The notes beneath the pieces are model-generated. The model made no database searches and was not told the origin of the DNA. It was given only the letters and a program-made list of their open reading frames with translations. 64,000 bases of DNA from Methanothermobacter sp. MT-2 (lineage in GTDB: Archaea; Methanobacteriota; Methanobacteria; Methanobacteriales; DSM-23052). Position numbers and translations under genes: made by a program. The DNA is taken from positions 1,040,603 to 1,104,602 of the forward strand of contig AP017647.1 in NCBI GenBank assembly GCA_003584625.1. The letters are read 5' to 3'. Positions 10,889 to 20,323 of this stretch are shown here, one piece after another (position 1 is the stretch's first letter; the number at the start of each line of letters is the position of its first letter).

Positions 10889-11278
10889 ATTATACACCTT
10901 TTCATGTAAAATTAGTGATTGTGATCTCACAATGTATTTTTTGTTATGCAACTATATATTTTTGATTGTTTTATATGGAAAATATCAAAATTGTATCTAC
11001 ATCATTCAAAGAGATTTAAAAAATAGGCTTCATAGAAAGCATATAGATCTGTGCACTGGTGGAGGGGGAGGATATGGAGGGGTCTCATAGAGTAAAAGGG
11101 TACCTCTTGAAGATAACTGTATTCAAGGTGCTGAAACATCTATAAGCACATATTCAGAATTAGTCTGTTTTATCACTACTCGATGATTTTTACAAATCCA
11201 AAAAATAATTTTAGAATATCTTGAAATTCTGACAGAGTTATTAATATTAAGTTTAATCATGAATGTTTTAATCTATTT
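10889..11278 (-). other. 390-bp gap between cas1 and cas2; possible 45-residue ORF
   Basis: These genes normally abut or overlap, but here there is mostly A/T-rich sequence with a purine-rich patch (ggtggagggggaggatatgg, about 11056-11075). A short minus-strand frame (ATG 11260 to stop 11123-11125, 45 residues, Lys/Ile-rich, ending YVLIDVSAP) has no good ribosome binding site and no family I recognise. The segment could be a promoter/5' leader for cas2, a decayed gene, or an insertion scar. Confidence 0.45.
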
Positions 11279-12253
11279 CTACCACCATGATTTGAAGCTT
11301 TCATATTTTTTGTCTCCTAGTAGATGTTTTATCAATTTGTAACATTCTAAGCGCAATAAATACTTATAGGAAACTCTTCTATTAAGTTTTGGGTGTTTAA
11401 TAGTGGTTTCCATTCTATTTTGGTATTCTTTTAATAAAATCTGTTTACCTCGAGCATTTAAGAATACGCCAATATCATAATTAAAGTCTTTTTGTGTGAT
11501 TGCTCTTGTGTTAACTAATTTGAAAATTATTCTCCCTGTGATTATTGGTTTATAAATGTCGGCGATGTCGAGTGCAAGTGAAAATCTTCTTTCATGGGGT
11601 TCATGTAAAAAGCTTATTGATGGGTGTAAATATGTGTGGTAAATTTCTGAGAGGGTACTTACATATAATAAGGAATTTCCAAATGATATTAATGCGTTTA
11701 ATTCAGTTGTGGGTGGTCTGATTTCTCTTTTTTCCATTTTGAAGTTTTTGAGGATTTTATTGAAGCTTTGGTAATATAAATTCCACATGTGTCCTTCACT
11801 ACTTCTCAATTGTGGAACATCTTTATTTTTGAGTGTTTCGTTTTCAATGCCTTCAATATATTTTCCGACTTTCTTTCCCCTGCCCTTATAATATTTTAGT
11901 GACTTTAGGATGTTGTATTTTATGCCTTTAACTATTTCTTTTGCTATATATGTTCTTTTTTCTTCATTGAGGTAATGTTCTGCTTGTTTTACAACTACTA
12001 ACCCCGAATTAAGTTGGATACGTGGATACAACGAACCTTCGTAATACCCATATTTGTTGAAAAAATTTACTGGAATCCCTTCTTTCATTAAAAGAGAAGA
12101 AGCCCCTGATTTAAGAGTAACTTTACCATAACAATTTATTTCATTTATGCGATTTATGGGTATGGCTTTTTTTATATCCTTATTTATATAATATAAGGTG
12201 TTGCCTTTTCTTGATAATATCCCATTGGATGTTATATAAATGGGATCCCTCAT
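11279..12253 (-). CDS. cas1: CRISPR-associated endonuclease Cas1 (type I-B)
   Basis: 324 residues, the metal-dependent integrase for new spacers. Visible active-site regions are SSEGHMWNLYY (catalytic Glu), HEPHERRFSLALDIAD (catalytic His and Asp), and the N-terminal strand repeat ending SGILSRKGNTLYYI-like. Start ATG 12253 lies 5 nt after the cas4 stop and behind GGTGT; an upstream in-frame ATG at 12277 would overlap cas4 more. It belongs to the leftward cas operon. The following gene cas2 is separated by an atypically long gap. Confidence 0.96.
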   Translation of the reverse strand: MRDPIYITSNGILSRKGNTLYYINKDIKKAIPINRINEINCYGKVTLKSGASSLLMKEGIPVNFFNKYGYYEGSLYPRIQLNSGLVVVKQAEHYLNEEKRTYIAKEIVKGIKYNILKSLKYYKGRGKKVGKYIEGIENETLKNKDVPQLRSSEGHMWNLYYQSFNKILKNFKMEKREIRPPTTELNALISFGNSLLYVSTLSEIYHTYLHPSISFLHEPHERRFSLALDIADIYKPIITGRIIFKLVNTRAITQKDFNYDIGVFLNARGKQILLKEYQNRMETTIKHPKLNRRVSYKYLLRLECYKLIKHLLGDKKYESFKSWW

Positions 12254-12257
12254 TTTC

Positions 12258-12749
12258 CTACACCATACAAAATTCATGATAACTACAGCGCTTACAGTAA
12301 GGTTTCACTTTTATAGATGGTGGAGTTTCCATCTTAATTATTTTTTTAATCTTTACGAGTATTTTCTCGATTTCATCTTCAATTTTGGGTGTTAATTTTA
12401 TTCTTTCACGTTTTTTCTCTTTGGGGTAGACTATGACCCCATTAAGTTTTTTTCCTGTGAATTTTTTTATATACCAAAGATAATAATATAACTGATATTT
12501 TACCGGCTCTGTGAGTTTACTTGATTTTTTTATTTCAAAAACGGTCAAATTTTTATCTTTTATAAAATCAAAGGAAACATCTCCAAATTTCACATTTTTC
12601 CTTTCTCTTGAATAACTCTTTTCGTGGATTATACGTCCAATTAATATATCCTCATTGTCATAATTCATGTTTATTTGATTTGCGAAAAACCAGAGTTCTC
12701 TCTCGCAAGAAATATAATATTGAACCATCACTCCAGTTATTCGTTCCAT
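12258..12749 (-). CDS. cas4: CRISPR-associated exonuclease Cas4
   Basis: About 163 residues. Cas4 is a RecB-like nuclease with a [4Fe-4S] cluster that trims prespacers and checks the PAM during adaptation. One cluster Cys is in YYISCERELWFF near the N-terminus and three are in the C-terminal CKRCSYHEFC. The nuclease core shows the F-E-I-K-K motif (FEIKKSSK) and the QLYYYLWY helix. The start at ATG 12749 gives the standard N-terminus and overlaps the end of cas3 slightly; an ATG at 12776 in the same frame is a less likely alternative. Confidence 0.93.
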   Translation of the reverse strand: MERITGVMVQYYISCERELWFFANQINMNYDNEDILIGRIIHEKSYSRERKNVKFGDVSFDFIKDKNLTVFEIKKSSKLTEPVKYQLYYYLWYIKKFTGKKLNGVIVYPKEKKRERIKLTPKIEDEIEKILVKIKKIIKMETPPSIKVKPYCKRCSYHEFCMV

Positions 12750-12756
12750 AATACCA

Positions 12757-15159
12757 CTAAAGGAATTGCCAGTCATCCTTTTTAAGAGCTTTTAATCCAA
12801 TTTCATAATTATAATCAAACCCATCTAAAATGTAAAAATTGTTTTTATGTATTTCACCCTCCTTTAACAATTTGAAAAACAACCATTTGTATATACCAAC
12901 TGTATTCTCAAATCTTTCTGGGCTATCTTCCTCCTCAATGAACTTTTTCGGGATAACATCTATTGTTTCGAAACTTTCGTCCGTGTCACGTAATTGCAAA
13001 AGTTTTGAAATCTCTTCAAGGTTTTCTGTCTTGAATCTTATAGTGTAAGGTCCTCTCTCAATTATCTTATCATATTTTTTGAAACCATCTTCAAATTTAT
13101 TTTGGAATTCAAATAATATTTGATCTGTATTTAACAGACTTTTATATAACCTGTTCACATAAGCAGATAACTCACCAAGTGATGGACTTCCAGGTTCTAG
13201 AATTTTTTCGGAAAACTCAATTATTTCCATTCTATATGGATACGACCATCTACCACTATCTGAGACAGCTTCTATATCTGTAGATATGAATACATTCCCT
13301 TGTATTTCGTCCTTTCTTCTGTTAATTCTCCCTATTCTTTGTACTAGTGCATCAATAGGTGCCAATTCTGTAAACATCACATCAAAGTTTATGTCAAGTG
13401 ATATTTCCACGACTTGCGTCGCAACTAATACCAGACCTCTGTCTTTCCATCCATCTTTTTCTTCTATTTCGCTTTCTTTCAACTTCCTGTCCTTTTTAAC
13501 GAATTGTGAATGATATAATATCAAATTTGAATGTTTATCTGGATGATTATTAGTTTTAAACTCGTTTGTTTTCTTGAGGTTATTGTAGATTTCTTTTGAC
13601 TTTTCAATAGTATTCGTTACAACAAGTACTTTTTTTCTTTTCTGATAAAAATCGATAATTTGATTTATTTTATCTGAAATACCATCTGCTCCTATTTCTA
13701 ATTTAACGGGTGCTGGTTCAAATAGATCCTTTTGCGTGATCTTTGAATAATTTATACCTTTCAGGAGGTGTTTTTCCAATAATTCGGGGAATGTGGCGCT
13801 CATCAAAGCAAAATTACAGCCCTTTGTGTTTAATTCTAACAATATCCTCCTAAGAACCCCTATCATTTTAAAATCATAAGAATGTATTTCATCGACTATG
13901 AGTAAGGAATTTTCTAAATTTAATTGCGCCAAGGGCCATTTATTTATGTTGAAAAAACTTAATATAAATGAATCCAAAGTTGAAACAGTTATGGGTTTTG
14001 AAAATGTTTTATTTAAAATTTTTTCTCTCCACAACTTTTCTTCATCATCACCATATTCCTCCGCTAGGATTATTGAAGAAGCACCATGGAGTATACCAAC
14101 ATAATCATTACCAAAATAGTCCTTAAAGCGTTTGTACATGGAATTACTTGTAACTTGCGTTGGCATGGTATATATTACCTTTGTATGCTTGTTTTTAATA
14201 TTATTTAACGCCCATAAAAGTGCTGCTTCAGTTTTGCCTTCTCCTGTAGGTATCTTAATAATAACATTTCCTTGTTTTTTAGATGCTACTTTTTGAAATT
14301 TTTTCAAACCTTGGAAAGAAATGCCTTTTTTTCTCGCTCTCCATTTAAGTTTCTTTAATAAATCCCCCTTTGTCATCTTCGGAAAGTTTGGATTATTTAG
14401 TCCGCTGGAGAGCCAGTCACCCCGTATAAGGTTACCTGTTACAAACCCATAGATTTCCTTGATTTTCTTTTTGGAAGATTTATCGCTTCTACTGAGAATA
14501 GCATTAAGGGCGTCAATTATTCCCTTACCAGAAAATCCCCATGAAAAATCCTCTCTCAGAATATTATATGGATTTTTAGAGGGTAATTCAAATTTGAGTT
14601 TATATGGAAATTCAAATCCAAAAAAGTCCCTATAGTATTCGTCATATTTTTCTGCAAATTTGAATGTTTCTTTGAAAAAATTTGGAGCTCTTATCTGTTG
14701 GAATTTTTCTGTTCCATATATATCTTTATGGAGTAGGGTGTGATGAGTTAAAACTGAAAGTGTTACATAATCAACATCATCGATCCTTGGAATTGATAAT
14801 CCTTGTGTAAAATAAATGGAATATAAAGGATGATATGATTTCCTCTTCCTAAGTAGCTTATCTTCATAAAATTCAAGAGTACCTTTACCTATATCATGAA
14901 AGAAAACAGAAAAAAACAATATATCATAGAGTGTTTGCTCTTTGACATCATGTTTTGTTGAGAACATTTTAAAAATTTCATTGTTCTCTGTTATAAATTT
15001 TTTAAGTTCCTTTAAAGCATTTTTTGTATGTGCTTCTAAACTGTAATCAGCCGTATCTGTTTTCGCTATTAAATTAGATTCAAAGAATTTGGGATCTCTT
15101 TTGTAAATTTCTTTAAATTTGTCTTTGTAATCTTTAACAAAATCTTTTAGTGAGAGCAT
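12757..15159 (-). CDS. cas3: CRISPR-associated helicase-nuclease Cas3 (HD-helicase fusion)
   Basis: 800 residues; degrades target DNA after Cascade recognition. The HD nuclease domain is N-terminal (H44, FHDIGKG with H88-D89, HH at 139-140). The superfamily 2 helicase follows with Walker A PTGEGKT (304-310), a DEIH box (423-426), SAT (454-456) and QRIGRINRR motif VI. HD and helicase are in one chain and in the usual order. Start ATG 15159 has GGAGATG just upstream. It lies 8 nt after the cas5 stop in the operon. All catalytic motifs look intact. Confidence 0.96.
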   Translation of the reverse strand: MLSLKDFVKDYKDKFKEIYKRDPKFFESNLIAKTDTADYSLEAHTKNALKELKKFITENNEIFKMFSTKHDVKEQTLYDILFFSVFFHDIGKGTLEFYEDKLLRKRKSYHPLYSIYFTQGLSIPRIDDVDYVTLSVLTHHTLLHKDIYGTEKFQQIRAPNFFKETFKFAEKYDEYYRDFFGFEFPYKLKFELPSKNPYNILREDFSWGFSGKGIIDALNAILSRSDKSSKKKIKEIYGFVTGNLIRGDWLSSGLNNPNFPKMTKGDLLKKLKWRARKKGISFQGLKKFQKVASKKQGNVIIKIPTGEGKTEAALLWALNNIKNKHTKVIYTMPTQVTSNSMYKRFKDYFGNDYVGILHGASSIILAEEYGDDEEKLWREKILNKTFSKPITVSTLDSFILSFFNINKWPLAQLNLENSLLIVDEIHSYDFKMIGVLRRILLELNTKGCNFALMSATFPELLEKHLLKGINYSKITQKDLFEPAPVKLEIGADGISDKINQIIDFYQKRKKVLVVTNTIEKSKEIYNNLKKTNEFKTNNHPDKHSNLILYHSQFVKKDRKLKESEIEEKDGWKDRGLVLVATQVVEISLDINFDVMFTELAPIDALVQRIGRINRRKDEIQGNVFISTDIEAVSDSGRWSYPYRMEIIEFSEKILEPGSPSLGELSAYVNRLYKSLLNTDQILFEFQNKFEDGFKKYDKIIERGPYTIRFKTENLEEISKLLQLRDTDESFETIDVIPKKFIEEEDSPERFENTVGIYKWLFFKLLKEGEIHKNNFYILDGFDYNYEIGLKALKKDDWQFL

Positions 15160-15167
15160 GGCATCTC

Positions 15168-15863
15168 CTATATGAATTCTATGTTGAACCCATTTTCATT
15201 GTCATGATAAATTTTCTTCGTGACATTGGTTTCAAAATATAATCCTAAGAATTCTACAATCTGAATGAAATCTGTTGGTTTTCTTGGTAAACTACTTTTG
15301 AAATCTCTGTTAATTGTAACGATACGTGGAGGGAATATCTGGATATTCTTCTCAAGTTTGAGTACTTTGGAATTAAATTCCATGCCTTCATCGAATCTGA
15401 AAACACTGTGTACAATGTTACTATTATCTGCCTCTAGAACAGTTCTCTTTACGTTTTTGAGAATCACGAGTTCATCATCCATTCCTAAACTGGGTATTCT
15501 ACAAGGTTTTTTTAGAGAATTAAAAATTTCTTCAAGGAGGGACTTTTTTGCGGTTAAGTAGATGAGATATTTGCCATGATAAATTTTTTCTCTTTGTAGT
15601 ATGTCTCTTCCAAAACCCGCACTCTTCCATTTTTTAAAAGTCCATGCATCATTAAAAATTGAATTGATGTAAAGTGGGATTATTCCCACTTTCACTTTTT
15701 TGAGTAGTTCATAGTATTCCTGCTCATTTTTGCCCATTATATTGGTAATCATTCCTATGATTTGTGTCCTAGTAGGTGATAAGTAAGTTAGCTGGTATAT
15801 TGATGTCTGAGGCATCCTGAATGAATTTATTAGGCCTTCTACTGTGAATTTCACAGCTTCCAT
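15168..15863 (-). CDS. cas5: Cascade subunit Cas5 (type I-B)
   Basis: 231 residues, a RAMP-fold protein that caps the 5' handle of crRNA in Cascade. The N-terminus AVKFTVEGLINSFRMPQ is the usual Cas5 start (beta strand plus SFR), followed by LSPTRTQIIGMI, which matches the Cas5 motif for the first helix. Start ATG 15863 has AGGTGT upstream. It sits between cas7 and cas3 with spacings of 9 and 8 nt, indicating co-transcription and likely translational coupling. Confidence 0.92.
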   Translation of the reverse strand: MEAVKFTVEGLINSFRMPQTSIYQLTYLSPTRTQIIGMITNIMGKNEQEYYELLKKVKVGIIPLYINSIFNDAWTFKKWKSAGFGRDILQREKIYHGKYLIYLTAKKSLLEEIFNSLKKPCRIPSLGMDDELVILKNVKRTVLEADNSNIVHSVFRFDEGMEFNSKVLKLEKNIQIFPPRIVTINRDFKSSLPRKPTDFIQIVEFLGLYFETNVTKKIYHDNENGFNIEFI

Positions 15864-15872
15864 TTATTACAC

Positions 15873-16787
15873 CTAGCATAGCCATTCTTTGACATTATCT
15901 AAGGCTTTGTTAATACTTGTTACTTTGTCACTGAATGTGTCTTTTATTTCTTCTTCATTTGCAAATATTCCGGATCTTATACCCACACAGTAATCTTCGA
16001 TGATATCGTTGAATTCTGTAAGGACTTCGTTTAAAAGATCTATTTTTATGTTATTTTCGAAATCCATGTCGAGTGCATTTAAGAATATGGGGGTTCCCGC
16101 CTTTTGCTTTGTGACTATTACAAATTTGGGGGTTAGATCATCTAACAATCTTGCCCTTTTTGAGCCTCCATCGATACTTTTGAGAGAATCTAAAAAATAG
16201 CTTATTCTCATTGCTTTTTCTTCATTATCAATAACTGGTTCCATGTTATAATTTAGCTCATCTACTATGGAGCCAATTGAACTGGCGTCGATAACTATGG
16301 TTCCTCTCATGAAATTAAACGTGTTAACTTCTACTTTAACGAGATCACCGCCTTCTTGCCCCTCTTTTTTCCTTGTTAACATGTCACTATTGCCATTCCA
16401 TGGGAAAATACTTATAAGTGGCGAAACTTTAACTGGAGACCATCTTCTAAGAGCCATTTTTCCTTTACCTTTCTCTGCTTCCATGAATCCGAAAATATCG
16501 AGGTCTGGATGTCTTTTAATAATTTCTCGGTATCTTTCTTGGGGATCCTTGGAATCAGTTTCTATTATATATTCACCATTTTTATCAAGTTTTGTTAGGT
16601 CCATCCCCAGTTGGTTCATGGTCTCTTTGAGATAATATCGTAAAGCTTGTCCAGATACATAAGGGTAATAATTTCCTTGGTAATCCTGCACTTTCTTTAA
16701 GACTATTAAATTTCCAGGGTTTTCACTACTATTCAAATTGTCTATGTTTACTTTTGTGATGTATCCTATATTTGCAAATTTTCTCAT
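15873..16787 (-). CDS. cas7: Cascade backbone subunit Cas7 (Cst2/DevR family)
   Basis: 304 residues. Cas7 polymerises along the crRNA spacer. The N-terminus ANIGYITKVNIDNLNSSENPGN and YYPYVSGQALRYYLKETM match the Cst2/DevR Cas7 group used by TNEAP-type I-B systems. ATG 16787 is preceded by a near-perfect GGAGGTG site; an upstream ATG at 16844 would overlap cas8 needlessly. The start is 2 nt from the cas8 stop. Confidence 0.93.
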   Translation of the reverse strand: MRKFANIGYITKVNIDNLNSSENPGNLIVLKKVQDYQGNYYPYVSGQALRYYLKETMNQLGMDLTKLDKNGEYIIETDSKDPQERYREIIKRHPDLDIFGFMEAEKGKGKMALRRWSPVKVSPLISIFPWNGNSDMLTRKKEGQEGGDLVKVEVNTFNFMRGTIVIDASSIGSIVDELNYNMEPVIDNEEKAMRISYFLDSLKSIDGGSKRARLLDDLTPKFVIVTKQKAGTPIFLNALDMDFENNIKIDLLNEVLTEFNDIIEDYCVGIRSGIFANEEEIKDTFSDKVTSINKALDNVKEWLC

Positions 16788-16788
16788 T

Positions 16789-18468
16789 TTAAGCACCTCC
16801 TTTAGTTTTGGCGTATTTTGTTGACAGGTACTTTTGTATTGCATATATTGCCAAATAATTGCGTATCAGAGTTATATTCTTTTTGTCTTGCGACTTTTGG
16901 AGAATTCTTTTTATCAAGGAAAAATATGTTTCATCTTTCCCTTTAGGTTTCGAACTCCAAATTGCGCCTGCTTTTTCTTTTACTATCTCATATTCTAAAT
17001 CCTTGAAAAATTCTGTTAGACCTTCCATGTTTCCTATTTCCCTTATAGAATATAGTATGGATTTATTGTCTGTTTCTCCTGCGAAATATCCTATTCGGTC
17101 CCCTACTAACATGCATATTTCATGGATTTCTTTTAATTCATTCATTCCAGTTACCTCCAAATATTTTTCAAAAAATTCGAAAAGAAGTTGTGAATTGAGA
17201 GTTGAAGGATTGTTGATAGAAAGATTATTATAAGAAAGATCCATTAAAACAGGGTCAATAGGCAAACTATATAATATATTTTTGGATAGTTCCTCACGTG
17301 GTAAATTTTTGGTCTTAGAATCTTTCATGCCTTTATATGATGCATAATTAATGAGAGAATATAAAAAAGGACGTCCATTGTTTGTAATCAAGTCTTTGAG
17401 TTCATCAAAAAACTTGATTATATATGACATTCTGTTATAATTTTTCAAATCATCAACGCCCCTTGAATTTACAGTAAAATAGAATATGTTCAAGAGTTTA
17501 AGTTCGTCTCTTTCTAAAATTTCTGATTTAATTTTATAAAGAAGTAAAAGTAAAGTTGAATAAATATCAGTTGTGAAAAAGTCCTTATCCTCTATGAAAT
17601 TAGTTTTGATATTCCTTTTAATGTTCTCTTTATACTCCGAATCTATTAGGAGAACATTTTTTATTTTATATAAAAGTGGAAGTGAAGGGGCTGAAATTAT
17701 AAAGAGGTTATTGTTGAGGAAATAATTGTCCATCATTCCATATCTATATATAAGATCGCACATGAAACATATTGGCATATCCTTTTTGTTTCTATGGTCC
17801 CTGAATGATGGGAGGGTATCCCCAGTTCCAAAATCAAAGATTAGGTTTGTGGATAATATTGAAAAAGTTTTTTCCTTATTGGAATCATCAATGTATCTTG
17901 AATAGTCGAATCCACAAAGAATACACCTTTCCCCCTTGAGAAGTTTTTTTATTCTTCCAGAGATATTTTCCCCAAGCCTTTGAGGTTTTAGATAAACATT
18001 AACTTTTGACTGCTTTCCATATTGCAATTTACCGCTTACATTTTTGTCAGATTGCAATTTTAGGATCTCTTCTTCTTTTTTAAGTTCCTCCAACTTACTT
18101 TTTGGAACATCAACTCTTGGGAGTAGATCTTTTGTTCTTTCTGATCGTTGAAGAAATGGTTTAACATTTAATTTAGGTCCTATAATCACCTTATCCTTTT
18201 CAGGATCATAATATGGTTTATAATTTTTCGTTTCTTCAAATACTCTTGCATAATAGAAACTTCTCAAAATGAAATATATTTCCTCTAAATCCTTTCTATA
18301 ACCTGTAAAATTCAAATTTAAACTATTTAAACTTATTTCGGAATCTTTATACTTCAAATTGTTATCTTCTAATTTTTTAAACTCTTTGTGTCTTTCCATT
18401 TCTGAAAAAATATTAACAAGACCATTATCATATAAAAAGTCTCTTTTTTCAAAATTTAAACTTAGCAT
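16789..18468 (-). CDS. cas8: Cascade large subunit Cas8 (Cst1/CXXC-CXXC type, I-B)
   Basis: 559 residues. The large Cascade subunit recognises the PAM and recruits Cas3. It carries two paired cysteines, CILC (182-185) and CFMC (234-237), the feature that names the Cst1 (CXXC-CXXC) family and marks the TNEAP branch of type I-B. Start ATG 18468 overlaps the cas6 stop and follows GGAAGTGATG; an upstream ATG at 18531 lies inside cas6. Beyond the zinc-binding-like region the sequence is poorly conserved, as usual for Cas8. Confidence 0.92.
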   Translation of the reverse strand: MLSLNFEKRDFLYDNGLVNIFSEMERHKEFKKLEDNNLKYKDSEISLNSLNLNFTGYRKDLEEIYFILRSFYYARVFEETKNYKPYYDPEKDKVIIGPKLNVKPFLQRSERTKDLLPRVDVPKSKLEELKKEEEILKLQSDKNVSGKLQYGKQSKVNVYLKPQRLGENISGRIKKLLKGERCILCGFDYSRYIDDSNKEKTFSILSTNLIFDFGTGDTLPSFRDHRNKKDMPICFMCDLIYRYGMMDNYFLNNNLFIISAPSLPLLYKIKNVLLIDSEYKENIKRNIKTNFIEDKDFFTTDIYSTLLLLLYKIKSEILERDELKLLNIFYFTVNSRGVDDLKNYNRMSYIIKFFDELKDLITNNGRPFLYSLINYASYKGMKDSKTKNLPREELSKNILYSLPIDPVLMDLSYNNLSINNPSTLNSQLLFEFFEKYLEVTGMNELKEIHEICMLVGDRIGYFAGETDNKSILYSIREIGNMEGLTEFFKDLEYEIVKEKAGAIWSSKPKGKDETYFSLIKRILQKSQDKKNITLIRNYLAIYAIQKYLSTKYAKTKGGA

Positions 18469-19175
18469 TTCATCACTTCCCTTGTATTTAACATTCCAAA
18501 GCCTAGTGAGTTTTTTTCTCCGAGTCCACAATCTAAAATGAATCGGTAGAACTTTTTATTTTCCATGTTAAATTTCTCGAGATTCTTCCAGAGCGTGCCT
18601 ATAATTATAAACATTTTTCCTCCTTTTTTTATTCTTACAGCCACTTCACGGTTAAATTCAAATTTATCGAAAATGTTCCCATCAAAATAATAGTTTTCAT
18701 CATAGAAGGCGTTGTATTTTTTAAGAGCGTTTTCTTTTAGCCTGTCTAAAAAAAATTGAAAATCATGTGCCTTTTTGATTGAATAATAAATATTTTTTCT
18801 ATTATTTTTGTACAAGACAATGGGAGTGGTTGTTATAAAACTCCTTTTTAATCTTGGCTTAAACACTTTTACTGAGTCTATTTCTATGGGGTATTTGCCA
18901 ATGTAATATTTTTTTGGTTTTTTTAACTGTTTTTCAATTTCTCTTATGATTCTAGGATTTGGTGATGAAATTATCAAATTTTTTATTTCATCTGTTATAA
19001 AATCTGAAACAGGAAAAATATTGGAGAAGCAGAAATATTTAAACCCCCATGTATTGTGATAATGGCTATAATTGCTATTTTTCAGCAATGAATAAACGAA
19101 GCCTTGAAGTGTGTAATTGTTTATCTCATAATATTCAAAATCTTCCATGGGTTTGAACTTAAGCAATAATCGCAT
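18462..19175 (-). CDS. cas6: crRNA-processing endoribonuclease Cas6
   Basis: 237 residues, first gene of the cas operon. Cas6 cuts the pre-crRNA at the base of each repeat and leaves the 8-nt handle. The Cas6 signature is the C-terminal Gly-rich loop CGLGEKNSLGFGMLN; NYTLQGFVYSLL near the N-terminus fits the first RAMP domain. Start ATG 19175 has GAGGTAATAAA upstream. It overlaps the cas8 start by 7 bp. Confidence 0.94.
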   Translation of the reverse strand: MRLLLKFKPMEDFEYYEINNYTLQGFVYSLLKNSNYSHYHNTWGFKYFCFSNIFPVSDFITDEIKNLIISSPNPRIIREIEKQLKKPKKYYIGKYPIEIDSVKVFKPRLKRSFITTTPIVLYKNNRKNIYYSIKKAHDFQFFLDRLKENALKKYNAFYDENYYFDGNIFDKFEFNREVAVRIKKGGKMFIIIGTLWKNLEKFNMENKKFYRFILDCGLGEKNSLGFGMLNTREVMKC

Positions 19176-19518
19176 TTTATTACCTCTTCTCGATCTAAAT
19201 CCTATTTTACCTTATAACACCACCATTTGATACCTTTTTTACAGTTCAACTTCCCTTCTAATTTAGAAATCACTCCCCATTATTGATTAGTATTTCTTGT
19301 TCTAATGTAAACATTTATTATATATAAATTTTACTCTGCGGTTTACATGATGCATTTATAAGTATTGGAATAGAAAATCAATCCTTATATAAAATTATTG
19401 GGCCATTCCAAAAAATAAGAGCATAGTTCTAAAAAATGCCCTTTTAAACTCCGTCCAATTTCAATGATGTGAAAACTCCTAACGATAAACTCAAAATAAT
19501 CCAAATTAAAATCAGTAT
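19176..19518 (-). promoter_or_regulatory. cas operon promoter region with inverted repeat around the TATA box
   Basis: On the minus strand a TATA-like aaatttatatata (19319-19331) lies about 145 nt before cas6. Perfect 8-bp inverted repeats, ATGTAAAC (19305-19312) and GTTTACAT (19341-19348), flank it on both sides, the layout expected of an archaeal operator. The leftmost third (about 19380-19518) holds no gene and also contains the 3' end region of the ABC permease transcript. Confidence 0.5.
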
Positions 19519-20283
19519 CTACATTAGATTTTGTTCCTTTGTGTTGAATAAGAATGCGGCTGCAAAGACTGTGATTATTGCAAATACCGTGATCACAACC
19601 AAGTTCACTTCAAGAGGGAGCACAGATCTTCTAAGTATGGTGAATCTTAAAGCGTCAACTGCATATGTAAGTGGATTAATATATACTGCGCCTTGAAGCC
19701 AGCTTGGAAGTCCTGTAATTGGGAATAAGGCTCCGCTAAGGAGGAATATAGGCAGCACTATGAAGCTCATTATGAGGTTAAACCCTTCCATGCTATCTGT
19801 GAATGCTGCTATTACAAGTCCAAGACCTCCAAGGCCCATGGATACTATTAGGGCTATTATCATGCTAACAATGAAACATAAAGGTGACATGGTGACTCCT
19901 ACTATGAATGATAGCACTAGTAGGATGGCTGCTTGTATCATTGAGGCCGTGCTTATACCCAAAGCTTTTCCAAAGACTATTGATGGTCTTGATATCGGCG
20001 CTACCAGTATCTCTTTGAGGAAACCATACTGTCTGTCTATTATTACTGAAACTCCTGAGAATATGCTTGTAAATAGTATGGTTTGGCCTATTATCCCTGG
20101 GTAGATGAATGCTCTGTAGCCTCCCGGGACTGCTGCGAATCTTATTGAAGCTCCAAGCCCGGTTCCGAATATGATTAGCCAGAGCAGTGGAGTTACGATG
20201 GAAGTGACTATCCTGGATCTGTAGCGTAGGAATCTTTTCATCTCCCTTAACCATATGGTGTATATTCCCTCTATTTCGCCCAT
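19519..20283 (-). CDS. ABC-2 type exporter permease (DrrB-like)
   Basis: 254 residues with about six hydrophobic segments (for example TSIVTPLLWLIIFGTGLGA, MIIALIVSMGLGGLGLVIAA, NLIMSFIVLPIFLLSGALFP, LVVITVFAIITVFAAAFLF). The WLREMKRFLRYRSRIVTSIVTPLLW N-terminus and FSGVSVIIDRQYGFLKEILVAPISR are the standard ABC-2/DrrB signature. It lies 40 nt downstream of its ATPase. The cargo is unknown; daunorubicin-type family names do not imply drug transport here. Confidence 0.92.
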   Translation of the reverse strand: MGEIEGIYTIWLREMKRFLRYRSRIVTSIVTPLLWLIIFGTGLGASIRFAAVPGGYRAFIYPGIIGQTILFTSIFSGVSVIIDRQYGFLKEILVAPISRPSIVFGKALGISTASMIQAAILLVLSFIVGVTMSPLCFIVSMIIALIVSMGLGGLGLVIAAFTDSMEGFNLIMSFIVLPIFLLSGALFPITGLPSWLQGAVYINPLTYAVDALRFTILRRSVLPLEVNLVVITVFAIITVFAAAFLFNTKEQNLM

Positions 20284-20323
20284 ATTCGCTGCCCTCTAGG
20301 TTAAATTTTTCTTATCCCCCATT

